From contig NZ_BDEL01000001.1 in NCBI RefSeq assembly GCF_001685485.1, forward strand, positions 1,051,501 through 1,115,500: a DNA stretch of 64,000 nucleotides, in the 5' to 3' direction. The notes beneath the pieces are model-generated. The model ran no database searches. It saw nothing but the letters and a program-made list of their open reading frames with translations, and was not told where the DNA came from. How positions within the stretch are numbered: the first letter of the stretch is position 1; the number at the start of each line of letters is the position of its first letter. Below are positions 36,405 through 46,204 of the stretch, piece by piece. The position numbers were made by a program, and so were the translations under genes. The stretch comes from Formosa haliotis (GTDB taxonomy: Bacteria; Bacteroidota; Bacteroidia; Flavobacteriales; Flavobacteriaceae).

Positions 36405-38450
36405 ATGAAAAACATACTTCTTTTGTTTGTTGTTGTGCTCTCTTATACTCAAGCATATACACAGCACAGTCAGCTTTCTATCCTAGAACATAACTGGAAA
36501 CACTATATTCTAAATGAATCTGTAAATGAAGATATGGTACCTTACTTTTTCAACTTAAGTCCTGTTGGTACTTGGAGCGATTTAGATTATACAAACAGAC
36601 AACGCGGGCAATGGCCATTAAGAAGTCATTTACTCAGAACCGTAGAAATGGCAAAGGCATATAACCAAAAGGATAATCAATTTTACAGGAATACCGACTT
36701 AAAAAAAGCTATACTACAAGCTTACAATTATTGGGTTAACGAGGATATTATAAACCCTAATTGGTGGTATCCTCAAATTGGTGTACCACAAAACATTGGT
36801 CTTATCATGCTACTAATGGAGAATGAAATCGATACCGAACCATGGCAAAAAGGTATAGCTATTATGGATCGTGTTGAATTTGGAGAACTTACAGGTCAAA
36901 ACCTGGTTTGGGTATCATCAAATATTGTGTTACGTTGTATTCTTAAAAACGACACAACGCTCTTAGAACCGGCAACTGCTAAAATTCGTAATGAAATGAA
37001 AATGGTCAATAATGCTGAAGGACTTCAACCCGATTATTCCTTTCATCAGCATGGACGCCAATTACAATTTGGAAATTACGGACTCCACTTTCTGGAAGAT
37101 CAAGTAAAATGGATGTTTATATTAAAAGGCTCACAATACGACTATACGCCTGAACAAATAGAATTAATGCGTAATTATTTCGCTCAAGGACAACGATGGG
37201 TAATTTGGAAAGGCATGTATGACATAAACAGTAGCGGTCGACAATTGTTTCCAGACGAGCAGATTAAAAAATACAACCGAGTAAAGAAAGCGGCCATCGA
37301 AATGGGAAAAATTGATCCTGAATATTTGTCTTTATACCAATCTATAAGTACAGAAAATGCCTTAGCGGGTGTAAAATATTTTCCGTATTCAGAATTAACT
37401 ATCAACCGAACGTCATCATATTTTTCATCTATTAGAATGTGTTCTAGCCGAATAAAGGGTTCTGAATCTGGCAACGGCGAAAATTTAAATGGATACTATC
37501 TTGCAGATGGCGCCATGTATGTTATGAAAACAGGCGAAGAATATCTTAACATTTTTCCGTATTGGGATTGGCGTAAAATACCAGGTACCACCGCTATTCA
37601 AGATACGGTCAAGCTACTTGAATTAGGTTGGGAAAGCTATAATATGGCAAGTGATTTTGTGGGTGGGCTAACTTTTGAAGCTAATGCCATAACCAGCATG
37701 CAATATAATCGCGATGGTGTAACCGCCAATAAATCGTATTTTATATTTCCTGAGTTTACGGTATGTCTAGGTTCGGGGATTAATGGAGCACCCAATCAAC
37801 ATTTAGAAACAACTATAGAACAAAATTTTAGTACAAGTCTAATAGCCAAGAATAGCACCTTGTTACAGACCAACAACACTACACACACTAAAAGTCTTTG
37901 GCACAATAATTCGGGATATATCATAAATCAAGGGCAGAATATTGTTGCCTGTGTAAAACAAAAAGAAGCCAATTGGACTCCCGTGGTGTCTTGGATTTCC
38001 AAAGAAGAATCCGCTAAACCCGTATTCACTTTAGGCATAGATCATGGAAAACATGTGAAAAACGACAGTTATGCCTACGCAGTATTTCCGGCTGTAAAGG
38101 AAGAGGATTTTACTACAATTCAGCAACATCCCCCTTACACAATCTTATCGAATACCACAGCTAAACAAGTGGTTCAATTCGGACCATATACTTCCGTAGT
38201 TTTTCATAAGCCTGGAAGCATAAACCTATCAGATTCTTTAAGGGTATCCTCTACTGTTCCTGCTATTTTATTATGCAAATTGGATGAAAACGGATTAGAT
38301 ATTTCTATGTGCGATCCTACTCAAAAATTAGACATGGGACAAATCGAAGTTTCTAGAACAACTAATACTAAAACCAAAACATCAACTCATAAAGTTGTTT
38401 TTCCAACAGGCACAGAAAAAGGAACTGCTGTTGTATTGAGTAAAATTTAA
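36405..38450 (+). CDS. Polysaccharide lyase family 8 (chondroitin AC/hyaluronate lyase-like)
   Basis: 681 residues with a signal peptide (ILLLFVVVLSYTQAYTQ). The N-terminal alpha/alpha toroid has the family hallmark NWWYPQIGVPQNIGLIML (about residues 122-139), and the active-site segment DYSFHQHGRQLQFGNYG (about 211-227) holds the His and Tyr used for beta-elimination. GENLNGYYLADGAMYV with FPYWDWRKIPGTT marks the central beta-sandwich. It cleaves uronic-acid-containing polysaccharides; chondroitin or hyaluronan is the common substrate in the family, but xanthan-type substrates exist. No SusCD pair or sulfatase is adjacent; the nearest polysaccharide genes are 20 kb away. Confidence 0.92.
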   Translation: MKNILLLFVVVLSYTQAYTQHSQLSILEHNWKHYILNESVNEDMVPYFFNLSPVGTWSDLDYTNRQRGQWPLRSHLLRTVEMAKAYNQKDNQFYRNTDLKKAILQAYNYWVNEDIINPNWWYPQIGVPQNIGLIMLLMENEIDTEPWQKGIAIMDRVEFGELTGQNLVWVSSNIVLRCILKNDTTLLEPATAKIRNEMKMVNNAEGLQPDYSFHQHGRQLQFGNYGLHFLEDQVKWMFILKGSQYDYTPEQIELMRNYFAQGQRWVIWKGMYDINSSGRQLFPDEQIKKYNRVKKAAIEMGKIDPEYLSLYQSISTENALAGVKYFPYSELTINRTSSYFSSIRMCSSRIKGSESGNGENLNGYYLADGAMYVMKTGEEYLNIFPYWDWRKIPGTTAIQDTVKLLELGWESYNMASDFVGGLTFEANAITSMQYNRDGVTANKSYFIFPEFTVCLGSGINGAPNQHLETTIEQNFSTSLIAKNSTLLQTNNTTHTKSLWHNNSGYIINQGQNIVACVKQKEANWTPVVSWISKEESAKPVFTLGIDHGKHVKNDSYAYAVFPAVKEEDFTTIQQHPPYTILSNTTAKQVVQFGPYTSVVFHKPGSINLSDSLRVSSTVPAILLCKLDENGLDISMCDPTQKLDMGQIEVSRTTNTKTKTSTHKVVFPTGTEKGTAVVLSKI

Positions 38451-38780
38451 ATCTGTATTTCTTTTCAAATACATGTTTTTCAACAAAAATTAAATAAGGT
38501 AAAGGAAAAAACACCTCCCTACATATATAATGCGCTTACTAAAGATAACTTAGAAAAAACCCAAACCGGTACCAATTAAAATAGCAGTGGTTTAAAAGCT
38601 TATACCATCCCCTACGCCTTACAACAGAATCTTGTTTTAGTTTGCTCTATACTCGCTAATTTTGTATTTTACAAAGGAAAACACAAAGTATAAAAACTGT
38701 TTTAGCCAATACCAACCATGCTCCATCTTAAACCAGAAAAAAATATAGCTTTTAATAGCGGTTAAATAAAAAACTGAATT
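38451..38780. other. Intergenic region after the PL8 gene
   Basis: 330 bp, no supported gene. A short open stretch ending at a stop near 38580 (PPYIYNALTKDNLEKTQ) may be the tail of a small decayed gene. Nothing else is clear. Confidence 0.3.
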
Positions 38781-39014
38781 ATGAAAACAATGACCTGTAG
38801 GCAATTAGGTGGCGCTTGTAACATAGCTTTTCAAGCAGAAACGTTTCAAGAGATGGCTGAAAAAAGTCAGAAGCACGGAAGAGCGATGTTGGAACTTGGT
38901 GACAAACCTCATATAGATGCCATGGAAACCATGAGAAAAAAATCTGAAAACGAAATGAACACTTAGATGCAGGAGAAAAAAGACATGTTTTTAGCATTAC
39001 CAGAAGACGACTAA
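38781..39014 (+). pseudogene. DUF1059 small protein interrupted by an in-frame TAG
   Basis: MKTMTCRQLGGACNIAF followed by AETFQEMAEKSQKHG is the start of the DUF1059 family, small proteins with two Cys in a C-x(6)-C pattern. The frame stops at TAG 38964-38966 after 61 residues, then continues in frame as MQEKKDMFLALPEDD to TAA 39012-39014. That matches the usual C-terminal end (LPED), where family members often have Trp at the stopped position. A TGG to TAG change would explain it. The shortened protein might still fold. Confidence 0.65.
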
Positions 39015-39099
39015 AACAGTCCTTTAATAAAAATAGTAAGCCATTTACCTGCTTAGGTCCTAAATCTAATAAAAAGCGACGCTTTAAAAATTAATCTTA

Positions 39100-39762
39100 A
39101 TGAATTCACTTTTTTATCGAAAATCGATTATTGCAATAACGGGGCTTTTCCTTTGTGTGTTTTTAATTGTACACCTCTCTGCAAATTGTATTTTATTATT
39201 ACCCGAAGGTATTGCTAGAGATTTATACAATTCCTATTCTACAACCTTACGAGAAAGTACCTTTATAAAAATTATAGCTTATGCTTTATATGTGTCTATA
39301 ATTTTTCATGCGTTTTATGCCTTATTAATAACCATACGAAATAGTAAAGCGAAACCTCAAAAATATGTAGTTAATAACAGCAATGCCAATAGCAGTTGGG
39401 CCTCTCAAAATATGGGCTTACTTGGTATCGCTATATTGCTATTTATCATCGTGCATTTAGCAAATTTCTGGGCGCGTATTAAACTGGGTATGGGAGAAGA
39501 AGTTTCGCTAGATCCTATGGGCAATAAAGATGTTTACGAGGTAACCTATACATTATTTCATAACATCTACTTTGTATTGTTCTATTCGTTACTTGCAATT
39601 CCGCTTGCCTTGCATTTACATCATGGTTTACAAAGTGCCTTTAAAACCTTAGGATTTTACAATAAAACAGGTTTAAAAATTCTAGCAAAAGTCTCCTTAA
39701 TTTATGCTGTAATAATGGGAGTTGGTTTTGGTATTATTCCTTTAGTAATGTATTTCAAATAA
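39100..39762 (+). CDS. sdhC: Succinate dehydrogenase cytochrome b558 subunit
   Basis: 220 residues with five predicted membrane segments (for example [17 protein letters not shown] and [16 protein letters not shown]). Histidines placed for two haems are in IVHLSA, IFHAFYA, IVHLANF and LHLHHG. It is the single-subunit type B/Bacteroidota membrane anchor, with no separate SdhD. It is followed 7 bp later by sdhA. It carries electrons between the iron-sulfur subunit and menaquinone. Confidence 0.93.
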   Translation: MNSLFYRKSIIAITGLFLCVFLIVHLSANCILLLPEGIARDLYNSYSTTLRESTFIKIIAYALYVSIIFHAFYALLITIRNSKAKPQKYVVNNSNANSSWASQNMGLLGIAILLFIIVHLANFWARIKLGMGEEVSLDPMGNKDVYEVTYTLFHNIYFVLFYSLLAIPLALHLHHGLQSAFKTLGFYNKTGLKILAKVSLIYAVIMGVGFGIIPLVMYFK

Positions 39763-39769
39763 TAAAAAG

Positions 39770-41680
39770 ATGACATTAGATTCAAAAATTCCAGAAGGAA
39801 AACTCGAAGATAAATGGCGTAACTATCAAGTTCGGTCGCAATTAATTAATCCTGCCAACAAGAAAAAACTTAATATAATTGTTGTAGGCTCTGGATTAGC
39901 TGGAGGTGCAGCAGCAGCTACACTTGCCGAATCAGGTTACGATGTTAAGTGTTTTTGTTATCAAGATTCTGCTAGACGTGCTCATTCTGTTGCGGCACAA
40001 GGCGGAATAAACGCTGCTAAAAACTATCAACATGATGGCGATAGTATTTACCGATTATTTTACGATACATTAAAAGGAGGTGATTTTAGATCGCGGGAAG
40101 CTAACACCTACCGCTTGGCAGAATTATCTGCTCCGCTTATAGATCATTTTGTGCAACAAGGGGTTCCATTTGCCCGAGAATATGGTGGCACCTTAGTGAA
40201 TCGCAGTTTTGGTGGTGTACAAGTACAACGTACCTTTTATGCCCGCGGACAAACCGGTCAGCAATTACTTTTAGCCACCTATTCGCAATTATATAAAATG
40301 GTTCAGGCAAAAAAAGTAGAGATGTTTCCGCGTAGCGAAATGTTAGATTTAGTTGTTATTGATGGTAAAGCAAAAGGCATCATTGTAAGAGATTTAGTTA
40401 CAGGCGAACTAAAACGGTATGCAGCAGACGCTGTTGTTTTAGCAACTGGAGGTTATTCTCGCGTATTTAGACTGTCTACTTTAGCTATTGGTTGCAATGG
40501 GAGTGCCTTATGGAAAGCGCATAAAAAAGGAGCTTTGTTTGCCGCACCAAGTTTTACCCAAATTCATCCTACAGCGTTACCACAAACTAGCGACGCCCAA
40601 TCTAAACTAACGCTAATGTCTGAATCGCTTCGTAATGATGGTCGTATATGGGTGCCTAAACAGCAAGCCGACAAACGAAAAGCGCATGACATTCCCGAAG
40701 AAGAACGCGACTATTATTTAGAACGACGCTATCCGAGTTATGGCAATTTAGCTCCTAGAGATATTGCTTCTCGGGCCGCTAAAGAACGAATAGATGCAGG
40801 GTTTGGCGTAGGAAATTTAAAAAACGCGGTGTATCTAGATTTCAAATATGCCATTAACAAATTTGGATTAGAAACCATAAAGGATCGCTATGGCAACTTG
40901 TTTTCCATGTATAAAAAAATTACAGGAATTGATGCTTATAAAGAACCCATGCAAATTTCGCCCGCAGCTCATTTCTCTATGGGCGGTCTGTGGGTAGATT
41001 ATGAATTAATGACAACCATTCCCGGTTTATACGCTATAGGCGAGTGTAATTTCTCGGACCATGGCGCAAATCGATTAGGCGCAAATTCTTTATTACAAGC
41101 AAGCATAGACGGGTATTTTATTTTACCAAATACCATAAATAATTATTTAGCAACAGAAGTTCAAAAAGAAACTCCTACTATAAATCATCCTGAATTTATC
41201 AAATCAGAAGCAGACACAAAGGCACACATCGACCGAATTCTTGCTATAAATGGCAGCAAGACTGTCGATCATTTTCATAGGGTGCTTGGTAAAGTTATGT
41301 GGCAAGAATGTGCTATGAGCCGAAATAAACTCGGTTTAGAAAAAGCAATTTCCGAAATTAAAACAATAAAAGATGAATTCTGGAACGATGTTAAAGTCAC
41401 AGGAACCGATAAAGAATTAAATACCGAACTTGAAAAAGCATTGCGAGTTGCCGATTTTATAGAATTAGGAATTTTAATGTGTAAAGATGCTTTAGAGCGC
41501 GAGGAGTCTTGTGGTGCTCATTTTCGTGAAGAGTATCAGACCGAGGATGGAGAAGCCGTTCGGAAAGACGAGCATTTTTCTTATGTATCTGTTTGGCAAT
41601 ACGATAAAGGCGATTTTAAATTGCATAAAGAAATTTTAGAATTTGAATTTGTGAAACCTACGGTAAGAAGTTATAAGTAA
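39770..41680 (+). CDS. sdhA: Succinate dehydrogenase/fumarate reductase flavoprotein subunit
   Basis: 636 residues. The FAD dinucleotide motif is [17 protein letters not shown] (about residues 41-57), the covalent FAD region is [15 protein letters not shown] with the histidine, and substrate-site residues are in [13 protein letters not shown] (here QIHPTALPQ) and [10 protein letters not shown]. It ends with the usual [17 protein letters not shown] region. It oxidises succinate to fumarate, or the reverse, in the complex with the neighbouring subunits. Stop and next start are 6 bp apart. Confidence 0.97.
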   Translation: MTLDSKIPEGKLEDKWRNYQVRSQLINPANKKKLNIIVVGSGLAGGAAAATLAESGYDVKCFCYQDSARRAHSVAAQGGINAAKNYQHDGDSIYRLFYDTLKGGDFRSREANTYRLAELSAPLIDHFVQQGVPFAREYGGTLVNRSFGGVQVQRTFYARGQTGQQLLLATYSQLYKMVQAKKVEMFPRSEMLDLVVIDGKAKGIIVRDLVTGELKRYAADAVVLATGGYSRVFRLSTLAIGCNGSALWKAHKKGALFAAPSFTQIHPTALPQTSDAQSKLTLMSESLRNDGRIWVPKQQADKRKAHDIPEEERDYYLERRYPSYGNLAPRDIASRAAKERIDAGFGVGNLKNAVYLDFKYAINKFGLETIKDRYGNLFSMYKKITGIDAYKEPMQISPAAHFSMGGLWVDYELMTTIPGLYAIGECNFSDHGANRLGANSLLQASIDGYFILPNTINNYLATEVQKETPTINHPEFIKSEADTKAHIDRILAINGSKTVDHFHRVLGKVMWQECAMSRNKLGLEKAISEIKTIKDEFWNDVKVTGTDKELNTELEKALRVADFIELGILMCKDALEREESCGAHFREEYQTEDGEAVRKDEHFSYVSVWQYDKGDFKLHKEILEFEFVKPTVRSYK

Positions 41681-41686
41681 AACACT

Positions 41687-42430
41687 ATGAAAGTAACATT
41701 TAAAATCTGGAGACAGGAAGGTCCGAAAGATCAAGGAGAACTAAAAAATTATGAGGTGGATGGTTTAACAGAAGACATGTCTTTTTTAGAAGCTTTAGAT
41801 CATTTAAATGAATTGTTAGTTCTTAAAAACGAGAAAGTCATTGCCTTCGAACATGATTGCCGAGAGGGAATTTGTGGGCAATGTGGGGTATTTATTAATG
41901 GTCGTGCTCATGGTCCGCATGACGCTATTACCACCTGCCAATTACACATGCGTAGTTTTAAAGACGGAGACACCATTATTGTAGAACCTTGGCGTGCCTC
42001 ATCTTTTCCTATTATAAAAGATTTAATAGTCGATCGTTCAGCTTTTGACAGAATTATTGAACAAGGTGCTTTTATAAGTTCTAAAACCGGAACAGCCCCA
42101 GAGGCTAATGCCATTCCTATTCCCAAAGATATTGCAGACAAAGCTATGGATGCTGCTGCCTGTATTGGTTGCGGAGCTTGTGTAGCAACTTGCAAAAATT
42201 CATCGGCTGCTTTATTTACTTCGGCAAAAATTAACCATTTAAACAATTTACCTCAGGGGAAAGCAGAACAGCACCGACGTGTGGTTGCCATGACAGCCCA
42301 AATGGAATTGGAAGGTTTTGGAAGCTGTACGTTTACCGGTGCTTGCGAAGTGGAATGCCCGGAAGGGATTTCTATAGTAAACATTGCAGAAATGAATACT
42401 CGTATTTTTAAATCTAAAATTTTTGGGTAA
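41687..42430 (+). CDS. sdhB: Succinate dehydrogenase/fumarate reductase iron-sulfur subunit
   Basis: 247 residues. N-terminal 2Fe-2S ferredoxin domain with CREGICGQCGVFINGRAHG (first cysteines of the cluster near residue 65) and TCQLHMR, then a C-terminal domain with 4Fe-4S CIGCGACVATCKN and the 3Fe-4S region CTFTGACEVECPEGI. It passes electrons from SdhA to the cytochrome b subunit. It is third in the operon sdhCAB. Confidence 0.97.
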   Translation: MKVTFKIWRQEGPKDQGELKNYEVDGLTEDMSFLEALDHLNELLVLKNEKVIAFEHDCREGICGQCGVFINGRAHGPHDAITTCQLHMRSFKDGDTIIVEPWRASSFPIIKDLIVDRSAFDRIIEQGAFISSKTGTAPEANAIPIPKDIADKAMDAAACIGCGACVATCKNSSAALFTSAKINHLNNLPQGKAEQHRRVVAMTAQMELEGFGSCTFTGACEVECPEGISIVNIAEMNTRIFKSKIFG

Positions 42431-42618
42431 CCTAAGGAGACAGTAAATCGAAACACCAAAATAAGACCTCTAGAACTCTGATTCTGATAATATTTTTTAG
42501 TCTATTTTATAGAAATTATATTTCTTTTGATCGGATATTTTCATAACTTTATTAATTAGACCGTTAATTTTCAACCCTTTTATACGTGTTTAACTTTTAC
42601 GAATCACCTTATTCACCA

Positions 42619-43053
42619 ATGAAAAAAATTACAATTTATAGACCAGAAGAACGATTTAATACAAATTGTACCTATGACATATTAGTTGGAAATAAGGTGC
42701 TAACGACTATTAAAAACGGAGAAGAAAAAATTATTGAAATCCCTGATGGACTTGAGAATGAAACTTTAAAAGCAAAAATTCAATGGTGTGGAAGTAAATC
42801 ATTAGAGCTTAAAAATATTTCCGAAAACCAAAAAATTAGTATTAGCGGAAATGAATTTCTAAATAAACAAATGCCTTTGTCTGGAGCACTAATTCCGCTT
42901 ATTGGATTAATGGTTTTTAATTTGAAAATTTTTCCTAAAAATATAGGGATTGCTTTTTTTATTGTTTTTTTGATTGGAATTATTGGAACCATAACCGTTT
43001 GGAGAAATAAATGGCTGCATATTAAAATAGAAGAAAAACTTTTCCCGCTTTAA
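42619..43053 (+). CDS. Hypothetical protein with two membrane segments
   Basis: 144 residues from ATG 42619; a GTG at 42586 could extend it by 11 residues. The N-terminal 85 residues (KKITIYRPEERFNTNCTYD, then IEIPDGLENETLKAKIQWC) look like a small beta-rich domain. Two adjacent membrane helices follow (LIPLIGLMVFNLKIF and IGIAFFIVFLIGIIGTITV). The family is unknown; similar small proteins are common in Flavobacteriia. It stands alone after the sdh operon. Confidence 0.6.
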   Translation: MKKITIYRPEERFNTNCTYDILVGNKVLTTIKNGEEKIIEIPDGLENETLKAKIQWCGSKSLELKNISENQKISISGNEFLNKQMPLSGALIPLIGLMVFNLKIFPKNIGIAFFIVFLIGIIGTITVWRNKWLHIKIEEKLFPL

Positions 43054-43248
43054 AACAGAATCAGCCTTAATCACTTTCGAATGAACTGCGATCATTCCCA
43101 AGTTTATTTGAGATATAAAGTTATAATTTTCATTATCGTGAATTACACTTAATAATGTATTAAACCTACTTCTACCCCATTTTAATCGCATAAAACCTGC
43201 TTAAAAAAGTCAATTTCTAATGGCTTAAATACCAAACAAAATTCTGAA

Positions 43249-43848
43249 TTAATCCTTTGGTTTAGGATTATACATCACAATAATCTGAACTACTATAGCC
43301 AAGAAAACCAACATAAAAATCTCGATTTGTGTAAACAATTGCACCGAATCTAGAGCACGTTTACTAATAGACATTTGTCTGCTTCCTTCGTTAAGCTGAA
43401 TTTTAGACAAATCGTCTAGGTTGGCCTTTAAATCTTCTATAGTACCGATAACAGGAGTACGATTACTAAAACCAGAGCTTAAATATTGGGTTTCGGCATC
43501 TTTTAATCCGGAAAGATTACTTTTTAAATCCTCGAAAACTACTTCTTCTTCCGGAGTTAGTTTGGTTTGCTCAAACCGCATCACTAAAGATTGTAAATGC
43601 GTGTTGACATTTGCATTATGGCTACTAAAAAAAGTGGAATCGGATACAGTTAGGGCCAATTCTTTTTGATGTACAGACTTTAGCATTTCAAAAATTAAAT
43701 CATTGGCAATTAAGCGATCTTCGTAAATGGTTACAACAGAATCGCGAACACGAATAAAATTATTTCTATCGATTAGATTCGTAGCCATGATTAAAATAAA
43801 AATCATCAGAATTCCGAGTATCCATTTTAACTTATTTAAGAATGCCAT
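43249..43848 (-). CDS. Four-helix-bundle sensor-like membrane protein (4HB_MCP type)
   Basis: 199 residues from ATG 43848 (MAFLNKLKW); the frame extends to 43857. Two membrane helices (ILGILMIFILIMATNLI and IEIFMLVFLAIVVQIIVM) flank a 140-residue helical periplasmic domain like the ligand-binding bundle of methyl-accepting chemotaxis proteins. There is no HAMP or signalling domain after the second helix, so it cannot signal by the usual route on its own. Role unknown. Confidence 0.65.
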   Translation of the reverse strand: MAFLNKLKWILGILMIFILIMATNLIDRNNFIRVRDSVVTIYEDRLIANDLIFEMLKSVHQKELALTVSDSTFFSSHNANVNTHLQSLVMRFEQTKLTPEEEVVFEDLKSNLSGLKDAETQYLSSGFSNRTPVIGTIEDLKANLDDLSKIQLNEGSRQMSISKRALDSVQLFTQIEIFMLVFLAIVVQIIVMYNPKPKD

Positions 43849-44104
43849 AATTACCAATTTTAAGCGGTTTAAACCATGGTTAAATATACTAAAAATGCTT
43901 ACAATACAAAGGGGATATATTATTGTATACTAAGGATTTCTCAACAAAATACTATAAAAATTATCTGATTAATTATTATTTACTAGTTTAGGCGCTTCAA
44001 GTTGTACTCTTTCTCATTTTCTAGATGGAAATGGAGTCTCAAAATAAAAAGAAAAACACTAAGGTACAACGCGTAAGTTTTCAATAAAAATTCTTAAAAA
44101 TAGT

Positions 44105-45529
44105 ATGGAAAAAATTGCTGTAATTGGTGGCTTAGGAGCTTTGTCTGGAGCCGATTTATTTTTTAAACTACTTAAAAACAAATCCGCTTTAAAAAATCAG
44201 AAGCATTATCATTTCATTTTTGAACAACAACCTTACAGCCAAATTGAATCTGCCTTATTTGAAGCTCAGGATATAAAATCCAGAAAATTTTATACGTTTA
44301 ATTTATGTAAAAATTTTGAGCAGAAACAAGTTTCTAAAATTCTTATGCCTTGTTTTGCAAGCCATTCCTTTATAGAAGAATTACAAAAGGAAACATCCAT
44401 TACTATTGTCAATATTTTTGATGCCATAACCCATTATCTCCATTCTAATTTTGAAAAAGGAACAAAAATAGGTGTGCTTACGTCTAGTTTTGTAAAAGAA
44501 TCGTCCTTATTAAAACACTATTTTCAGGACTACGAATTAATATATCCTACCAATCAAAGTCAATTAATGCAGGCCATTTATGGAGAATCGGGAATAAAAA
44601 ACGGCTACTTAGATGGCTTGCCATTAGAGTATGTTTACGAGGCTTGCATGGAGTTAAAAACAAAAGGTTGCGAAGTTATTTTGCCATGTATCACCGAAAT
44701 CTCATTACTGGTAAATCAGTTACAAACCAGAGGAATTTCGATAATCGACGTGAATGAGGTGTATGCAGATTACGCTTTGGCTAAAGGACATAGCGAGCCC
44801 GTTAAGCCCTTTAAATTGGGAATTGTTGGAGGTGTTGGTCCTTCGGCAACGGTCGATTTTATGAATAAGATTATTCTAAGTACGCCAGCAGAAAAAGATC
44901 AGGATCATATAAAAATGATTGTTGAACAAAACCCGCAGATTCCTGATAGAACAGCAAATCTCATTCAAAACGACACCGACCCCACCCTCGCCTTATTTTC
45001 AACTTGCAAAAAACTAGAAGCGGCGGGCTCTCATGCTATCGCTATACCGTGTAATACCGCGCATGCCTTTTTAACAGAAATCCAAGAGCATCTTAATGTA
45101 CCCATTGTGAATATGATAACCACCACTGCGGAATACATTTTAGAACATTTTGGAAAAGACTCTAAGGTTGGATTATTGGCTACCAGTGGCACCATACAAA
45201 GTAAGGTTTATTTTCAGGTTCTTACCCATTACGGACTTCAGGTTGTGATTCCAGATGAAACCCATCAAAACTATGTGATGGACAGTATTTACGGTAAATT
45301 TGGTGTTAAAGCTGGATATACGCAGGGGCACTGCAAAACACAAATTCTTAAAGGCGTGACCTACCTGATAAAAAAGGAAGCTCAAGTTATTATTTTGGGG
45401 TGTACAGAATTACCGCTCATGTTCCCTCAACCACAAGAAGAGAAGCATAGCCACACCAAGGTTGAGTTGATTGATCCTACTTTAATTTTAGCAAAACACA
45501 TCGTGAGTTTAGCGAAATCAGCTATTTAA
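44105..45529 (+). CDS. Tandem aspartate/glutamate racemase-family fusion
   Basis: 474 residues made of two Asp/Glu racemase domains. The C-terminal copy (from residue about 238, KLGIVGGVGPSATVDFMNKI) has both catalytic cysteines in the standard frame: IPCNTAHAF and LGCTELPL. The N-terminal copy (MEKIAVIGGLGALSGADLF) keeps cysteines in MPCFASHSF and LPCITEISL but has changed surrounding residues (N-T replaced by F-A), so it may be weak or regulatory. The substrate amino acid cannot be told from sequence. The gene is isolated. A true fusion rather than a sequencing join, since the frame is uninterrupted. Confidence 0.85.
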   Translation: MEKIAVIGGLGALSGADLFFKLLKNKSALKNQKHYHFIFEQQPYSQIESALFEAQDIKSRKFYTFNLCKNFEQKQVSKILMPCFASHSFIEELQKETSITIVNIFDAITHYLHSNFEKGTKIGVLTSSFVKESSLLKHYFQDYELIYPTNQSQLMQAIYGESGIKNGYLDGLPLEYVYEACMELKTKGCEVILPCITEISLLVNQLQTRGISIIDVNEVYADYALAKGHSEPVKPFKLGIVGGVGPSATVDFMNKIILSTPAEKDQDHIKMIVEQNPQIPDRTANLIQNDTDPTLALFSTCKKLEAAGSHAIAIPCNTAHAFLTEIQEHLNVPIVNMITTTAEYILEHFGKDSKVGLLATSGTIQSKVYFQVLTHYGLQVVIPDETHQNYVMDSIYGKFGVKAGYTQGHCKTQILKGVTYLIKKEAQVIILGCTELPLMFPQPQEEKHSHTKVELIDPTLILAKHIVSLAKSAI

Positions 45530-45616
45530 AGCTCTCCTTAAAACAGGTCAACAAAATTTACTAAAACACGCTTTCAATAGGTTTAGAAAACATCCGCATA
45601 CACACTAAAATTGGAG

Positions 45617-46204
45617 TTAAACCAAAAACACAGATAAGCTTAACGCCCCATGAGCGCCAATAACTAACGATTGCTCGATATCTGCAGTTTTTGATGGGCC
45701 AGAAATAAAAACACCAAAATCGGTATCTTCAACATTTAGTTTTTGGTAGGCTTGATGCATAAACGGCATAAGGTGTTCTTGATGCACCACTAAAACCAAA
45801 TGTTTGGTTATAAAAGGTAGTACACGCATAGGTAGCAAGTTGTCTTTAACCCAAACGGCGCCATTTTCGGCAACACCTAAATCGCTTTCTAAGACCAAAA
45901 CATCTAAATCTTCTAAATCTTTTGGATTGGTCAATGTTTCAAAATCGACCGTATTAAACTGGCCGGTATAATCAAGGGCCGAATATTTTACTTTGGCTTC
46001 TGGAAACAAAGTACCCACATGATTCATTACCTTGTCTTTGGAATCCACTTTCACCACTTGTCCGCCAGCTGTTTCTACTTTTAAAACAAATTCATCTACC
46101 AAAGCTCTAGAATCCTCAAATACCTCTAAATCGATAGTCGGTATACTTAATAGTTCTGGTTTATTGCTTTTTATGCTTGCTAATATGTCATTTCTACTAC
46201 TCAT
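45617..46204 (-). CDS. lutC: Lactate utilisation protein C (LUD domain)
   Basis: 195 residues from ATG 46204 (MSSRNDILASIKSNKP); the frame reaches 46282, but that would overlap lutB strongly and lacks the family start. It has the LUD fold (VAENGAVWVKD, FISGPSKTADIEQSLVIGAHGA), like YkgG. It works with LutA and LutB in oxidising L-lactate to pyruvate. It starts 8 bp before the lutB stop. Here it probably uses lactate made from fucose by AldA. Confidence 0.93.
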   Translation of the reverse strand: MSSRNDILASIKSNKPELLSIPTIDLEVFEDSRALVDEFVLKVETAGGQVVKVDSKDKVMNHVGTLFPEAKVKYSALDYTGQFNTVDFETLTNPKDLEDLDVLVLESDLGVAENGAVWVKDNLLPMRVLPFITKHLVLVVHQEHLMPFMHQAYQKLNVEDTDFGVFISGPSKTADIEQSLVIGAHGALSLSVFLV

